Assembly (NCBI GenBank): GCA_036417435.1
Contig: CM070904.1
Location: 132,308,695 to 132,372,694, forward strand
DNA from: Inia geoffrensis
Lineage: Eukaryota; Chordata; Mammalia; Artiodactyla; Iniidae
Direction: 5' to 3'
DNA: 64,000 bases
The notes beneath the pieces are model-generated. The model saw only the letters and a program-made list of their open reading frames with translations, made no database searches and was not told where the DNA came from. The translations under genes were made by a program, and so were the position numbers. Of this stretch, positions 11,995-23,340 are shown piece by piece. The stretch's first letter is position 1. Each line of letters opens with the position of its first letter.

Positions 11995-12250
11995 AGAGGG
12001 GCCCGTTGAAGCCCCGCCCACCCCGTGGCTGTGATTCCGCAGACCCGCGGAGCGTGGCGCGGACTCTTTGGACAGACCGTCGAGGTCCCCGAAGGTGGGC
12101 TTTCCTGGAGTGCCCAGGCAGGGTCAGGCGAGCTGTTCAGCGGCGGAGAGGGCCGTTGGCATCTGTGGGGCCCGAGGTCTTAACCTGCCCGCGGCTGGAG
12201 CGTGCTGGAGCCCCGAGCTCTCTTCTGAGCCCTGGACAGAAAGGCAACCT
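11995..12250. promoter_or_regulatory. Small CpG cluster
   Basis: CpG density rises sharply ('gccccgcccaccccg', 'agacccgcggagcgtggcgcgg', 'gtcgaggtccccgaag') in otherwise CpG-poor surroundings, with no SINE present to explain it. It could be a minor CpG island marking an unannotated noncoding transcript or an enhancer. No splice or coding evidence supports a gene. Confidence 0.35.
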
Positions 12251-13199
12251 GGGAGACTCCAACTTATACAGATTTATACATGACACACGTTCTGAGTTAA
12301 TACTTTAGTAGCACGTAAGACACCTCCGTCCCACACCCCAGCAAAAATTTTCCAAAAATCCAAGTCTGATGCACTTATACGGATGAAGGAGCAAGGGTCC
12401 ACATTAGGGATGACACCAGCCTTTGCGGGTGGGAGAGCCTCGTAAATCTCAGGGCCATGGCACAAAGTTGACCCCCAGTCAGGTCCAGGGAATAAGCAAA
12501 AGGGCAACAGTGTTGCCGCTAAGCAGCCCGAGTTTGAGCCATTTCCCCCCAAGCTTTTAGATTCAAGTAAATGCTCAGGAGTTCACTGATGCCGAGAGAC
12601 CTCTGGGGGCTGACACAGCTGCTGCCGTGGGACGGCTGTGGCTCCTCCCTCCCTCCCACTCCCCCAGCCTCCAGCCACTGACCCGGAGCAGGCAGGGCGG
12701 TGGGAGCTGCTCAGAGCCGGGCGGAGGCGTGGCGGGACCCCACTCAGAGCAAAGGAAAGGCACTGGCACCCCCGGCCCCTCTTTGCTCCTTCCCTGGAGT
12801 GACTCAGCTGACTCTTCCACAGTCGCCTTTCCACACTGTGCCGGGGCTGGGGGTCCTACCTGACACCCAAAGGGCCACGTAGGGCATTTGCTAAGTTAAA
12901 GCCAGCTACTCTGGAGAGTTATTGAGCAATTCATTTGGAGGTAGAAGTAGGCATTCACTGGTGGTTTTAAATCAAGAAGATGATTTATCTGCACGTTTAA
13001 ACACCAGCTGTTGCCCTAGTGCACCCCACAGAGTGATGATGTGACCTCTCATGTACCGTTGATGTCACAGCCCCATTCACACTCTACGGATCGTGTGGCA
13101 TTCCGTTTTAAAGATGTAGTTGGTGCCACGGCACACTTCTTAGAAGGCAAATTTGCAGTCTGGGCAGAGCAATGAGATTCCCCAGAAAAACAAAATTCA
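12251..13199. other. Unique DNA, no gene seen
   Basis: No repeat was recognised. Opposite-strand open frames of about 80 codons at 12575-12880 overlap each other in GC-rich sequence and lack any family signature. Confidence 0.5.
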
Positions 13200-13800
13200 C
13201 TTATTTTTTATTATTGAAAGACCCTTCTTTGTCATTTAAAACTTTAATGAAACACAGTGTACGTACAGAAGAGTACACATGTAAATATTTACAAGCTAAA
13301 CACACCTAGGAAACCAGCCACCAGAATTACCAGCGCCCAGAAGTCCCCCATGGTGCCCCCTTCCAGGCGTTACCCCCCGCCCCCAAAGTCCACGATCATA
13401 ACTGTTAATCACATAGGTTAGTGTGGCCGCAGTTTTGTTTTTGTTCTTTGTATAAGTGAAATCATGGAGCATATATGCTTTTGTGTCTGGCTTTATTCAC
13501 CTAACATTGTATTTGTGGGATTTGTCAACATGTAGGGGCAGATTATTCTTTCTCAGGGCTGTGTAGTACTCTCTTGTGTGAATATATCACAGTATAGACG
13601 TTAATTTCATCATGGCTGTGTAGTGTTCTCAATATAGACATTAATGGGCATTTGAGGAGGTACCAGACTGGAGCAATGACAAGGGCGTTGATATAACTAA
13701 ACTGTTTTGCTGTTAATATATACGTAATTGCAAATTCTAATTCCTTGTGAAAGAGCTGATAAATATAAGATTTCCACTGAGTGTATACCACTGAATATGT
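13200..13800 (-). mobile_element. Decayed LINE-1 fragment, reverse orientation
   Basis: The plus strand carries 'ttgtataagtgaaatcatggagcatatatgc', 'gtctggctttattcacctaaca' and two 'ggctgtgtagt...ata-gac-ttaat' blocks (13557-13605, 13613-13645), the reverse complement of an old L1 3' region. The doubled block suggests a local duplication. Confidence 0.6.
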
Positions 13801-13924
13801 TGGCTTTTATAAAACTTTTGATATTCAAGTAAATCTTTTGTTTTTATTGATGAAAAATGATTACAGATACCTAATACCATTGACTTGAATCATATCTCTA
13901 TTTTCAATCGCCTAGAGATGCCTT

Positions 13925-14270
13925 TTGTGGTTTAAACGAGCACCCATTTGTTACCTCCTGGTTCCTGTGGGTCAGGAACCCAGGCACAGCTTAGCTGGGT
14001 TCTCTTGGCTGAGCTGCATTCTCAGTGGGGGTGCAGAGCCCTCTTCCCAGCTCCTCCAAGTTGCTGGCGGAATTCAGTTCCTTGCAGCGGTGGGACTGAG
14101 CGCTCAGCACCCAGCAGTTCACAAGAGCTTCTCCAAGGTCAGCAGGAACATCCCTGACCTCTGGAACATCGTTTACGGGGACCACCTGATGAGGTCAGGC
14201 CATCCAGGATAAGGCCTCGCCCATTTGCAGGAGACGGGGACAACACAAGCACGGAGGCCATCCCAGAGTT
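13925..14270. repeat. Unnamed interspersed repeat relic
   Basis: The wording 'gcacccatttgttacctc...cctgtgggtcaggaacccaggcacagcttagctgggt' and 'cggaattcagttccttgcagcggtgggactgag' belongs to a widespread mammalian repeat that I recognise but cannot name with confidence. It is heavily diverged and not coding. Confidence 0.5.
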
Positions 14271-14379
14271 TCCGTACTTCAGTGTTGCATCTCCATGTGT
14301 CTCTCTGCACAGCAGTTTCAGAGCAGTCAGATTCTTACTTGATGGCTCAAGGCTCCAAAACATCATAGGATCCATATTT

Positions 14380-15180
14380 TTGCTACTTCAGCTGTTCTCT
14401 CTCCCTTCCTGATGCTCCAAGAGTCCTTCAACTCTTTCTGTTTAGAGGACTCCCTTTAGCCTTTCTTTCAGAGCAGGGCTGCTGGCAGTAAATCCCTTTC
14501 GTGCTCCTTTGTCTGAGCGTGTCGTTTTCCCCTTCATTCCTAAAGGGTAATTTTGCCAGATATGGAACTCGGGGTCGACAGTTCTTTTATTTCAGCACTT
14601 GAAAAACATTGTGCCATGTCACTCTGGCTTCCATGAATTCTGTCCAGATACCCCATGTCATTCAAACTCTTTTTCCCTGGGTAAAGCATCATTTCTCTCT
14701 CACTGATTTCAAGATTTTTTGCTTTGTCTTTAGTTTTCTAAAGTTTGGTTGTAATGAGCGTTGGCATGGGATTCTTTGAATTTTCTTGTTTGGGGTTTTC
14801 TCAACTTCTTGAAGCTGAAAGTTTATGTCTTTTGCCAAATTTGGGGAATTATTCAGCCATTATTTCTTTGAATACTTTTAGGGCTCTCCCCTCTCTTCTC
14901 TCTTCCTGGGAGTTCAGGGACATAAATTTTGATCTTTTGTTGTAATCTTGCAGGTCCTGAGGCACTTTTTTTTTTTTTTTTTTGGTCTATTTTTTTCTCC
15001 GTTGTTCAGACTGGGGTAATTTCTATTGTTCTCTCTTCAAGTTCACTGACCCTTTCTTCTTCATCTCCATTGTGCTCTTGAGTCCATCCACAGAGTTTCT
15101 AATTTTACTCTTTCAGCTGTTGTATTTTTCAAGCATCCACTGTCTTGGATCATATCTTTATTTTAAATAGGTTACATATG
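14380..15180 (-). mobile_element. LINE-1 5' region, reverse orientation
   Basis: On the plus strand one reads 'gggtaattttgccagatatgg', 'ttctttgaattttcttgtttgggg', 'ggggaattattcagccattatttctttgaatac' and 'cagactggggtaatttctattgttctctcttcaagttcactgac'. That is the reverse complement of the 5' part of an old L1. A T-run at about 14966-14983 lies within it. Confidence 0.75.
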
Positions 15181-15640
15181 ACTTTTAAACTGGTGTATTT
15201 CTCTCCATGTCCTTCTAGCCCCTATTGAAAACCTTACCTAAGGGAGAAATGCCTTTCAGTGAACACTGTGCACTTTTAAGGCTACAAAAGCAGACCTCCA
15301 GAAATACCATAAATTCAAACGGGGTGGTCCACCCTGTATAGAGGCGGGCCCCACATCCAGAGCTCACTCCATCCATGACTTCCATGCAGTGAGCCTTCGG
15401 GGGCTCCTGCTCAGACACGCATCTTCCTGCTGCAGGGCTTGAGGTCCGCCTGGCGATCAGATCAGCCCTGAAGTCTTCCTCCCTATCACTAGGGTTGATT
15501 CTAATTGAAGGAACCTAAAGGTAGAGCCTGGGGTCCTGGGAAAAGCCGTTTTAGGGTCTGGGTGCCTCCCTCCGACAACAAACAAGACAAACTTCCTTCA
15601 GTTGCCAGTCTCCCTACTTTAGTTGAAGCCTGTGGGTCTT

Positions 15641-15947
15641 TTTTTTTTTTTTTTTTTTTTTAATTTATTTTATTTATTTATTATTTTTGGCTGTGTTGGG
15701 TCTTTGTTGCTGAGCACTGGCTTTCTCTAGTTGCAGCGAGCGGGAACTACTCTTTGTTGTGTTGCGTGGGCTTCTCATTGCGGTGGCTTCTCGTTGCGGA
15801 GCACGGGCTCTAGAGCACAGGCTCAGTAGTTGTGGCGCACGGGCTTAGTTGCTCCGTGGCATGTGGGATCTTCCCGGACCAGGGCTCGAACCCGTGTCCC
15901 CTGCATTGGCAGGAGGATTCTTAACCACTGCGCCACCAGGGAAGCCC
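15641..15947 (-). mobile_element. CHR-type SINE, long class (copy 4)
   Basis: This is a reverse-orientation copy with a T-run/ATTTATTT tail, then 'ttggctgtgttgggtctttgttgctg', 'gttgcagcgagcggg' and the head 'gcgccaccagggaagccc'. A perfect 16-bp target-site duplication, gaagcctgtgggtctt, is at 15625-15640 and 15948-15963. It keeps the middle segment absent from short-class copies, but lacks the extra block found in the copy at 40.7 kb. Confidence 0.95.
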
Positions 15948-15963
15948 GAAGCCTGTGGGTCTT

Positions 15964-16439
15964 AATGTAAGAGTGGCTGTGACGCATCTTGACTTAAATG
16001 CAGGACATTGCATTCAAGCTCAAACACCTAAATTTGAACTAGAGTGTGATTGATCTCGAGCTGTGAATTTTTAAAGGGTCTGTAGGTCATGTGTGCTTGG
16101 GGACAACCGAGGAGGCTCGGCCACACTGGCCAGGGGTCCAGACCCCAACTTCTGACAAGCCTGGGGTCCGCTCTCTGGAGAGGCTGAGGCCCCTGGCCCA
16201 CCTGGTCCGGGCTGTGAACTAGGCCTCTGCTGAGCCCCACCGATGAACTTGCTGGTCCTCTCCATCTGGACCAGCAGGCAGGTGGCCAGAAGAGTCCTCT
16301 CCACCTCTCTGCTGCATCAAAGCTCTGGCCACCTCCACCCGCTCTATGCCCCAACCCCTCCCTCTTCCCTTCCAGTGGTTCTAAGAGACTGGAAGGTGAC
16401 CCCAATGGTTTCTTTGCCCAGCTCATCTGTGTTCTCTGT
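15964..16439. other. Unique DNA, no gene seen
   Basis: GC-rich and single-copy-looking. The 160-codon reverse open frame that spans it runs into an LTR relic and is considered chance. Confidence 0.5.
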
Positions 16440-16985
16440 GTTAGGGCCTGTAATAAGTTTCCTAGGGCTGCCAGACTAAGTATCACAAACTTGGTAGCTT
16501 CAAATGCCAACTAAAAATTGGCACTTGCCACCTGCCTCTACAAGAATGAAGCCACTCATTCTTGGCCACTGCAGTCGCGGACCTTCAACACACCCCAAAA
16601 GGACTTCAGCGTAGAGGTCAGGAATGGGTCAGTCCAAAAGAAATGTATTCACTCGCAGTTCTAGAGGCCAAAACTCCAAAGTCAAGGTGTCAGCGGGGCC
16701 ACGCTCCCTGTGAAGGCTCCAGGGCAGGTTTCTTCCTGCCTCTTCCAGCTTCCAGTGGCTCCAAGTGTTCCCGAGATTTTGGCTGAATCGCTCCAGCCTC
16801 TATCTCTGTCTTCACACGGCCTCTCCTGTCTCTTCTTCTGTTTCTTATAAGGACTCCTGTCATTGGATTTAGGGTCCGCCTGAGTAATCCAGGGTGGTCT
16901 CATCTTGAAATCTTTATCTTAATCTGCAAAATCCCCTTTTCCAAGTAAGGTCGCGTTCACAGGTTCCAGGGGCTAGGACATGGGG
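16440..16985 (-). mobile_element. MaLR/MLT1-type LTR relic, reverse orientation
   Basis: 'taagtttcctagggctgcc', 'gcagttctagaggcc', 'aaagtcaaggtgtcagcggggcc', 'ttataaggactcctgtcattgga' and 'tccaagtaaggtcgcgttcacaggttcc' follow the reverse complement of an MLT1-type solo LTR from the old mammalian MaLR retrovirus-like group. No internal genes are present. Confidence 0.75.
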
Positions 16986-18814
16986 ACCACCATCCCCCCT
17001 ACTCCAAGGCCCAACCACGCAGAAGAGCGGAATCTGCTCCAACTCGACCTCTGGAACCGGAATGTCAGCTCCAAAGCAGCTCCTCCCAGGACGGTCCTGT
17101 CTTCTCTGGAATTACATGTTCACGGTTTAGTTTGTTCCAGGCCCCTTCCAAGAACAATAGCAAAAGGCCCACCGGCAGGAGCGATGGCCTGTTTCGTTCT
17201 GACAGTCCCCCTGTGTAGCAGGAAGTTTTCACCATCTCCTAAGGCTGATATGATACACCCCAATGATAAAAACGTCGTTTGTTGTTTTTTTTTAAAGTCA
17301 TCTGGAAATCAGAACAAGAAAGTTCTCAACTTAACTCTGCCACATGTGGGTGCGAGTGATTCATGACGGAGCAGAGCCTAGTTCTGGTTTTCATTTCAAG
17401 TGATGTTTACAAGCAGTTTAAAGCGGTTGCCTCTCAAAGGGTTCTCTTTAATATACGGCCACTTGCTTCTCACAGAGCCCAGCTTCTCTGTGTAAACGCA
17501 GAATAACATTTTCCACAACCATATCTTAGGAAACATTGAAAGGATTAACAGAACTCCTATTTGCAAATCAATTTCAGATATACTGGTCCGCCCTAGTGGA
17601 AGACGTTTGTTATTTCATTTGCTAATTAAAACCATTTCCCTAAAATTTTGCTTTCCTCCCTCATTTGAATAACAAAGAGCCAGAGAGATAGAACCACATC
17701 TGTTGACTCTTCTCAAATATTTCTGAATATGGGGTAGAAGGAAAACATGAGACACCAAGAGTGTGACGCACAGACACAGAGGAAACGTAGACAAGCTGGT
17801 GGCAGGCGGTCAAAGCCCCGGCCACGGACTGTCCACTTCAGCTCTGCAGCCTCCAGTGCAGACCCGGGCCTTGTGCTCACTCTTCCTCCTTTTGTCAGGA
17901 CTGAATCAGCGTTATCCTGGCCCACGTTCACTTTTAAATATACTTTTTCCTCCCCTCCATCCTCAACTTCAAAATTAACTCCAAAACAATGTTGATTACA
18001 TTAGAATGTCTAAGGATCAAACAGAAAAGGAAACAGATGGACATGCAACAATTCAGATTAAGTTAATCCCAGGTTAAACCTAAATATGTAAATGGTCTTG
18101 CTGAATACAATTTTTGTAAGGTTTTTAATGGAAACAATGCAAGTGGTGATTCCATATGGCCAAAGAAGCCAACGAAGGTATTGTTTTCACTTCCCATTTC
18201 AGCCCTGTGGCATCTTAGACAGCATTGCCCTTTCGGATGCCTTTCTTGTGTTTTGATCTCAGCCACGCCTGTCTGAGTACAGGTAGAAAGTACCACAGAT
18301 CTGAGAGCGCTTGCAGTTTCTCTGCTCCTCAGTCTTGTACCAGGAACCACCTTTCCGGAGGCCAGGGGCTCCGAGTAAACAGCCCTAGCCAGAGGGTTCT
18401 TGCTGGTAACGTGTTTCTTCATGTTTGAAAGGCTGAATAAGAAATCTCCAAAAGGAGACAGCTCTCTGGAGGGGCAGCCGTGGGTGCGTGGCATGTGGAC
18501 CAGCCACTCTCCAAGTTCTTTCCTTTAGAGAGATGTCAGAGCAGCTGGGGAGAGCTGGCCATCTGGGAGATGAAGTGGGTGGGAGGGAGCTTACACTGGT
18601 GCTCAGCAGACTCTCGCCCCCTTCAGGCGGTGGCAGGAAGTCACACCTCCGGGGACTTACCTGGGTGAGTACAAACCACCCCTAGGTTTGTCCTTGGTCC
18701 CATCCTTGGCTCCTGTAAACATGGCATCTATGCATCCATTGTGACCCCTTCTCTCGGCCTCACAGACAACGAGTCACTGGTCACACCGCCGCCTCCTGGA
18801 TACGGACACCAGTG
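16986..18814. other. Unique DNA with a possible conserved core near 17.4-17.7 kb
   Basis: No gene is seen. The AT-rich part at about 17570-17700 holds SOX-like (tttgttat, aacaaag) and homeodomain-like (gctaattaaaacc) words in repeat-free sequence, which makes it a weak candidate for a conserved element. The remainder is unremarkable. Confidence 0.35.
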
Positions 18815-19030
18815 GCCACCTCTGCCTTTTCATTCAGTGCCGTGTGCCAGCTATTGTGCTGGGCCCTTTACCTACAGCTTCTCATAAAGCCCTTGACCCA
18901 CACACTTCCGCAGGACAGAATGATGATGGGGAGAAAGGATGAGGGAGAGGATGAGAGGGAGGGCAAGGAGGAGGACGAGAGCCACATCTTAAAGATGAGG
19001 GAGCTGGGGCTCACAGCAGCTAGGCAGTTT
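18815..19030 (-). repeat. MIR SINE fragment with purine-rich expansion
   Basis: 'cagtgccgtgtgccagctattgtgctgggccctttacc' followed by 'cttaaagatgagggagctggggctcacagcagc' matches a reverse MIR core. Between the two parts lies a GA-rich run (about 18910-18980) foreign to MIR. Confidence 0.55.
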
Positions 19031-19039
19031 GTGCTGGAA

Positions 19040-20035
19040 AGTTGATAATGACCAGGGTTGGGACCAAGCCTTCCTCTCTTTCCTCTCCCACTCACTCGTC
19101 TCTTTCTTTCCTCTGCCCCTGCATCCTGGTCTCATTGAGGCTCACACAACCTCCCTCTCCCCCAGGCTATCCTTGTACCTTTATGGCCAATACCCCTGTT
19201 TCCAGTTTTCCTAGTCTAAACCCTCCATCCATCGTCACCAGAAGCGATTCCTTCTCGAGATCTTTAAGCAATCGAGCTCAAAGCCTTGACCCAGCCCCCC
19301 ATCCCTCCTCAGTCTGACCCCTTCCCACATCCTGGCTTCTTGCCTTCAGCTCCCAATACCAACCTTCCTTCCTAAAGAGACCATTCTACTCTTTATCCCT
19401 TGGAGAACTCTCCTGCCCCTTCCATCACGCGTCTGGTCCGAAATGAGAAACCACAACCTGCCCCACTCCTGGAGGACTTTCCCTTGTTCCCTCCTCCCAC
19501 TCCCATGCTGCCCGTCCCCAGAGAATCAGTGCACGCCCACCTCTGGAGGTGTCTCCCCTAGCACTCCAGGACACGAGGGGCTCCCGGCACCCACCCCCAC
19601 GTCACTCCTGTGCCACGTCTGGGGTCCTGTGTGATGCTCTGTCTTTATCTCCGCTTAGTCTGAGCCTTGCTGAGGTCAGGGTGTGCGCCCGCCTTCTCTG
19701 TCTCCCCATAGCCATTTCTCAGCGTGTTCTTTGAATACTTAGACCCTTCTCTTACCATTCTGCCCTCGGGGTCCTTAGCAACACAGCTCAGCCTTGCTGC
19801 CCTCCGTTGGCGTCCTTCCTGATGTATGGGGACCACTTTCTAGGACGCTCACCCTTCCTTCTGCCTATTCTGGAGACTCTAAACTGTGCTTCCAGAGCCT
19901 TCTGTGTTCTCTGGGTTTCCCTGAGCTGGAGGGATAGGGCTCATATGAGGGGGTCTGCACCTCCACCCCCAGCACCCTATGTCCAACCAGAGCAGGAAGT
20001 CTTCTCCACTCCATTTACTGAGCACTTACTAACCT
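19040..20035. other. Pyrimidine-rich DNA, possibly an old L2
   Basis: The region is CT-rich, and some phrases (such as 'cttagtctgagccttgctgaggtcagggtgtg' near 19655) recall the L2 3' end. The match is too weak to name. No gene is supported. Confidence 0.35.
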
Positions 20036-20039
20036 CTCT

Positions 20040-20180
20040 GGGAAGATGTCTGGTTCAAACACTGGCCCTGCCTCTTACTCCCTGCGTGGTCCTTGGGTAA
20101 CCAATGCAGCTACACTGTGGCTTCCCTTTCCTCGCCTGCAAACAGAGAGAATATCAGCCCTGCCTTGAAGCCTGCAGTGA
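20040..20180 (+). repeat. MIR SINE fragment
   Basis: 'ctgcctcttactccctgcgtggtccttgggtaacc' and 'ggcttccctttcctcgcctgcaaa' parallel the MIR core in plus orientation. Confidence 0.6.
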
Positions 20181-20386
20181 GAGTGGAAGGAAGCAGAGCA
20201 CAGCGAACTGGAGCTTCATGGGAAGGACAAGCCCATGGGGGCTGGCCTTGGTTCCTGCCTCCCTCCTATTCTCAGAGCTCACAGTCTCTTGGAGGTTACG
20301 GCACATCCTTGGCAAGAGTCCTGAGCGAGCTGCAGGCCAAGTCAGCATCCTTCCTTCCTCTGGGGGAAATAGAACCTGCCACTCTT

Positions 20387-20617
20387 TTTTTTTTTTTTTT
20401 TTTTTTTTTGCGGTACGCGGGCCTCTCACCGTTGTGGCCTCTCACCATTGTGGCCTCTCCCATTGCGGAGCACGGGCTCCGGACGCGCAGGCTCAGCGGC
20501 CATGGCTCACGGGCCCAGCCGCTCCGCGGCATGTGGGATCTTCCCGGACCGGGGCACGAACCCGCGTCCCCTGCGTCGGCAGGAGGACTCTCAACCACTG
20601 CGCCACCAGGGAAGCCC
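20387..20617 (-). mobile_element. CHR-type SINE, short class with a 16-bp internal duplication (copy 5)
   Basis: A reverse-orientation copy with a T-run tail. The target-site duplication is gaacctgccactctt (20372-20386) against gaaccagccactctt (20618-20632), one mismatch. A 16-bp unit (gcctctcacc-g/a-ttgtg) is present twice in tandem at 20421-20436 and 20437-20452, where other short-class copies here have it once. Confidence 0.95.
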
Positions 20618-20632
20618 GAACCAGCCACTCTT

Positions 20633-21425
20633 GCTGGGGGCACTTCACGGTGGTGAAACCTTGTGAGAGTAGAGCGAGTGACTGTTGGGTTCTTGCTCTG
20701 TGCCTGGTGCTGCCCAGCTGGCGCGGGCACCGCACATGAGCTCAGGCAGCCCCCGAGGCCACACGCTCATCTTTGATCATGCAGATCTGCTGATGCAGCG
20801 CTGGAATCGGACTGCTTCCTCCTGACCCATCTCTCCAGCTCCTGCTGGGCCCTCGTCTGGACCACCATTGTCCCCAACTAGATGTAGGTTTCTCTTCCAA
20901 AGAGGTGAACCGGAGAGATCCCGCATGCTCTTGGCACCAGGGTCAGCTGGGAATCTGATGACATGAAGTGAGATACAGTTAGAGATGCAAGTACGGGGTG
21001 GGCTGAACGAGATTATGTGTGTAAACAGTGGATCATTCTTGGGGTTTAAGGAAAAAGACTCAGACTTCAGATAAAACTCACTGGCAACGTGAGCCACAAC
21101 CACCATGAAAAAAGATGACTGCCTCGGCTTGGGGTTTAACTGATAATTGTGGTGTTGAGCACTTAGCCATCAGAGAAGTGCTCCCAAGAATGGGGCTGAG
21201 GTTGGCAAGTCAGGCTGAGGCTGGTCGTGCCCTCACTCAGGTGGAACTAGTCCAGGACACCCTGGAAGAATCTGGGCTCTCATCTGCTTGTTTCTTTGTT
21301 TCTTTGTCATGTTGTTCTATTTTTCCTTGAGATTTTCTTGACTTTTCTCTTCCAAATATTCTGTTGAAATGTTTATTTCAGTAATCACGTCTTGTTACTA
21401 GTTTTTTAACTTAATCATTCATACA
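20633..21425. other. Unique DNA, no gene seen
   Basis: No repeat is recognised. The 109-codon reverse frame at 20777-21106 has no recognisable family. Confidence 0.5.
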
Positions 21426-21429
21426 TTTA

Positions 21430-21600
21430 TTTTTTGCAGTGTTTTTTAATTTTTATTTTCCATTATTTTATTTTTTTTAATCTAAAAAATAATTTTATTT
21501 GTGTACAATTCCTAAAGCTTACTTTCCATTTGCAGTTATTACAAAATACTGGCTATATTCCCCATGTTGTACAATACATGTTAAAAAAGAGTTGAAGGGC
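21430..21600 (-). mobile_element. Artiodactyl-type LINE-1 3' UTR fragment, reverse orientation
   Basis: 'gtacaattcctaaagcttactttccatttgcagttatta' and 'tggctatattccccatgttgtacaatacat' match the reverse complement of an L1 3' UTR typical of cetartiodactyls. The same stretch recurs at 35367-35600. Confidence 0.65.
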
Positions 21601-22439
21601 TCACTTTCATTCTCTGTTCATTTTTCAAATCATCTTGTCTTGTTTCAAAGATAAAGAAATCTCTTCACTCTGAAGACACAAGTTATTTTTTTAGGTTATG
21701 GTTGTGCCCTAGTTTGTTTCCATTTCTTCTGGTTGTTTTGCACTAGAGTTCGTACTTGACTTGGCATTTTACACGCTTTCTCCTCTCTACCCCATCTCTT
21801 GATCTTCCAGGTAAAAAAGCTACATTTAAAAGCTGGGTCTTAGTTAGTTTTGTATTGTACACATAAGGGTATCTAGTAAACAAATTTTACTGGTTTATAC
21901 TGGAGATAATGGACTTATTTCCAGTCTATATGTAGCTGATCTAGGCTTAAGTGATAAACTGAATTGAGTTACAGTGGCTGGGAATTAATATGGCTAATTT
22001 GGGATTAATTATACTGAGTACGATTCGTGCTGTGATGTGATTCTATTCATATTAACTAGAGTTTCATGCAAGAGCCACCACCAAAGTGTACCCATGTCCC
22101 AGCTTTCCCCAATTCACAGCAAACACATCTTGCTCACTCAGGTCAGACCAGCTGGGAGGCTTGGTGTTTCCCACAAGCTCCAGACACCCTGTCCTGATGC
22201 CACAGTGAGGCCACCGGGTTCAAGGCATGAGAACTGTTCTAACCACGTGACATACCCTCCAAGGAGAAATGGTGACCCAGGGAGAGAAGCAGAGGGCAGA
22301 TGCTCTACTGAGGGGACAAGGGACAGGGTGATTTGTAACCCTCGGGTCCAAAGTTTTCTTATTCAAAAGCTCCAGAGATTGATCCGGACATATATATTTT
22401 TTCATTCAAAATTGCAGGAGAAGCTTGGTAGCTGGGAGC
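21601..22439. other. Unique DNA, no gene seen
   Basis: AT-rich to about 22060, then mixed. No repeat or coding signature was identified. Confidence 0.5.
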
Positions 22440-22565
22440 CCTAGGTTCAGACTGATTCCAGCTCTTATTGGCTTTGTGAGCTTGGGAAAATAGCTGGATC
22501 TCTCGAGGCTTTTCAATGAAAGGATCTAGACCAGCCCATCTGCTCTTAAATGCTATGATGCCGAG
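22440..22565 (+). repeat. MIR SINE fragment (weak)
   Basis: 'ctaggttcagactgattccagctcttattggctttgtgagcttggg' parallels the 'ggttcgaatcc...ctctgccacttactagctgtgtgaccttggg' MIR segment. Diverged. Confidence 0.5.
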
Positions 22566-23200
22566 TGGTGACTTGGGGAAGGGATAGAGTGAGAGGGAAT
22601 GCGGGCAGCGTGCCCACCCTGGCCTCTGACACTCTTTCATCTCCAGGGATCCAGTGTTTCTATCTACAAGGTGTCGTATTAATAACTAAGACTCCCACAA
22701 AAGAAGGCTCATCAGAACTTTAAAAAGGAAAAGCAGGAAGTCACAATTTATTTCTGATTCCCTCCTGCTCGGCTATCAAACTCTCTCACTGACTCTTCAA
22801 AGCAGACTTTGAAGAGGGCATTTTTTTGAACATCTTTATTTGCCCAAAATAGAAAAAATGATCTCATTTAGGCCAGAGCTGTGATTTCACTTTAGGTTCA
22901 GGGGAGGATAAACTAGCTCCTTGGTAACAAAGCCCGTGAAACACACACGTTCTCTAATAGCCAGTGGAGGTTGGCAGAACCTCTGTCATTTAATTCTACA
23001 AAAACACTTTCGGTTCCGTATCGTTAGACTTTAAAAAAGAATGTACATTGGACATCATTTCAAGTCAAGGACAGTTTAGTGAGCATCTATGCAGGGCGAG
23101 CATTTGGTGCATTTTGTGGGGGGTGTGAAGCATGTGTGGTACCTGTGTAAGACGCTTTCCTTCTTTAGGGAGCGTCCACCTCGTTTCAGAGACAAGACTA
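22566..23200. other. Repeat-poor DNA, no gene seen
   Basis: No recognisable repeat or gene. The composition is compatible with conserved noncoding DNA but shows nothing specific. Confidence 0.4.
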
Positions 23201-23204
23201 CCTC

Positions 23205-23340
23205 ACATCTGAGTATCAGTAGTAATCGTAATGATCTTAATAATAACAGTAGCCTACATTGATTGGACACGAACTGCATCCCAGTTTCTGTCCGAGGCAT
23301 TTTCCCAGGCTCACGCGATGCCTGGCACTCAGGACTCAAT
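23205..23340 (-). repeat. MIR-like SINE fragment (weak)
   Basis: 'taataataacagtagcctacattgattgg' and 'gcctggcactcaggactcaatcaacag' resemble MIR/L2-end wording, strongly diverged. Confidence 0.4.
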
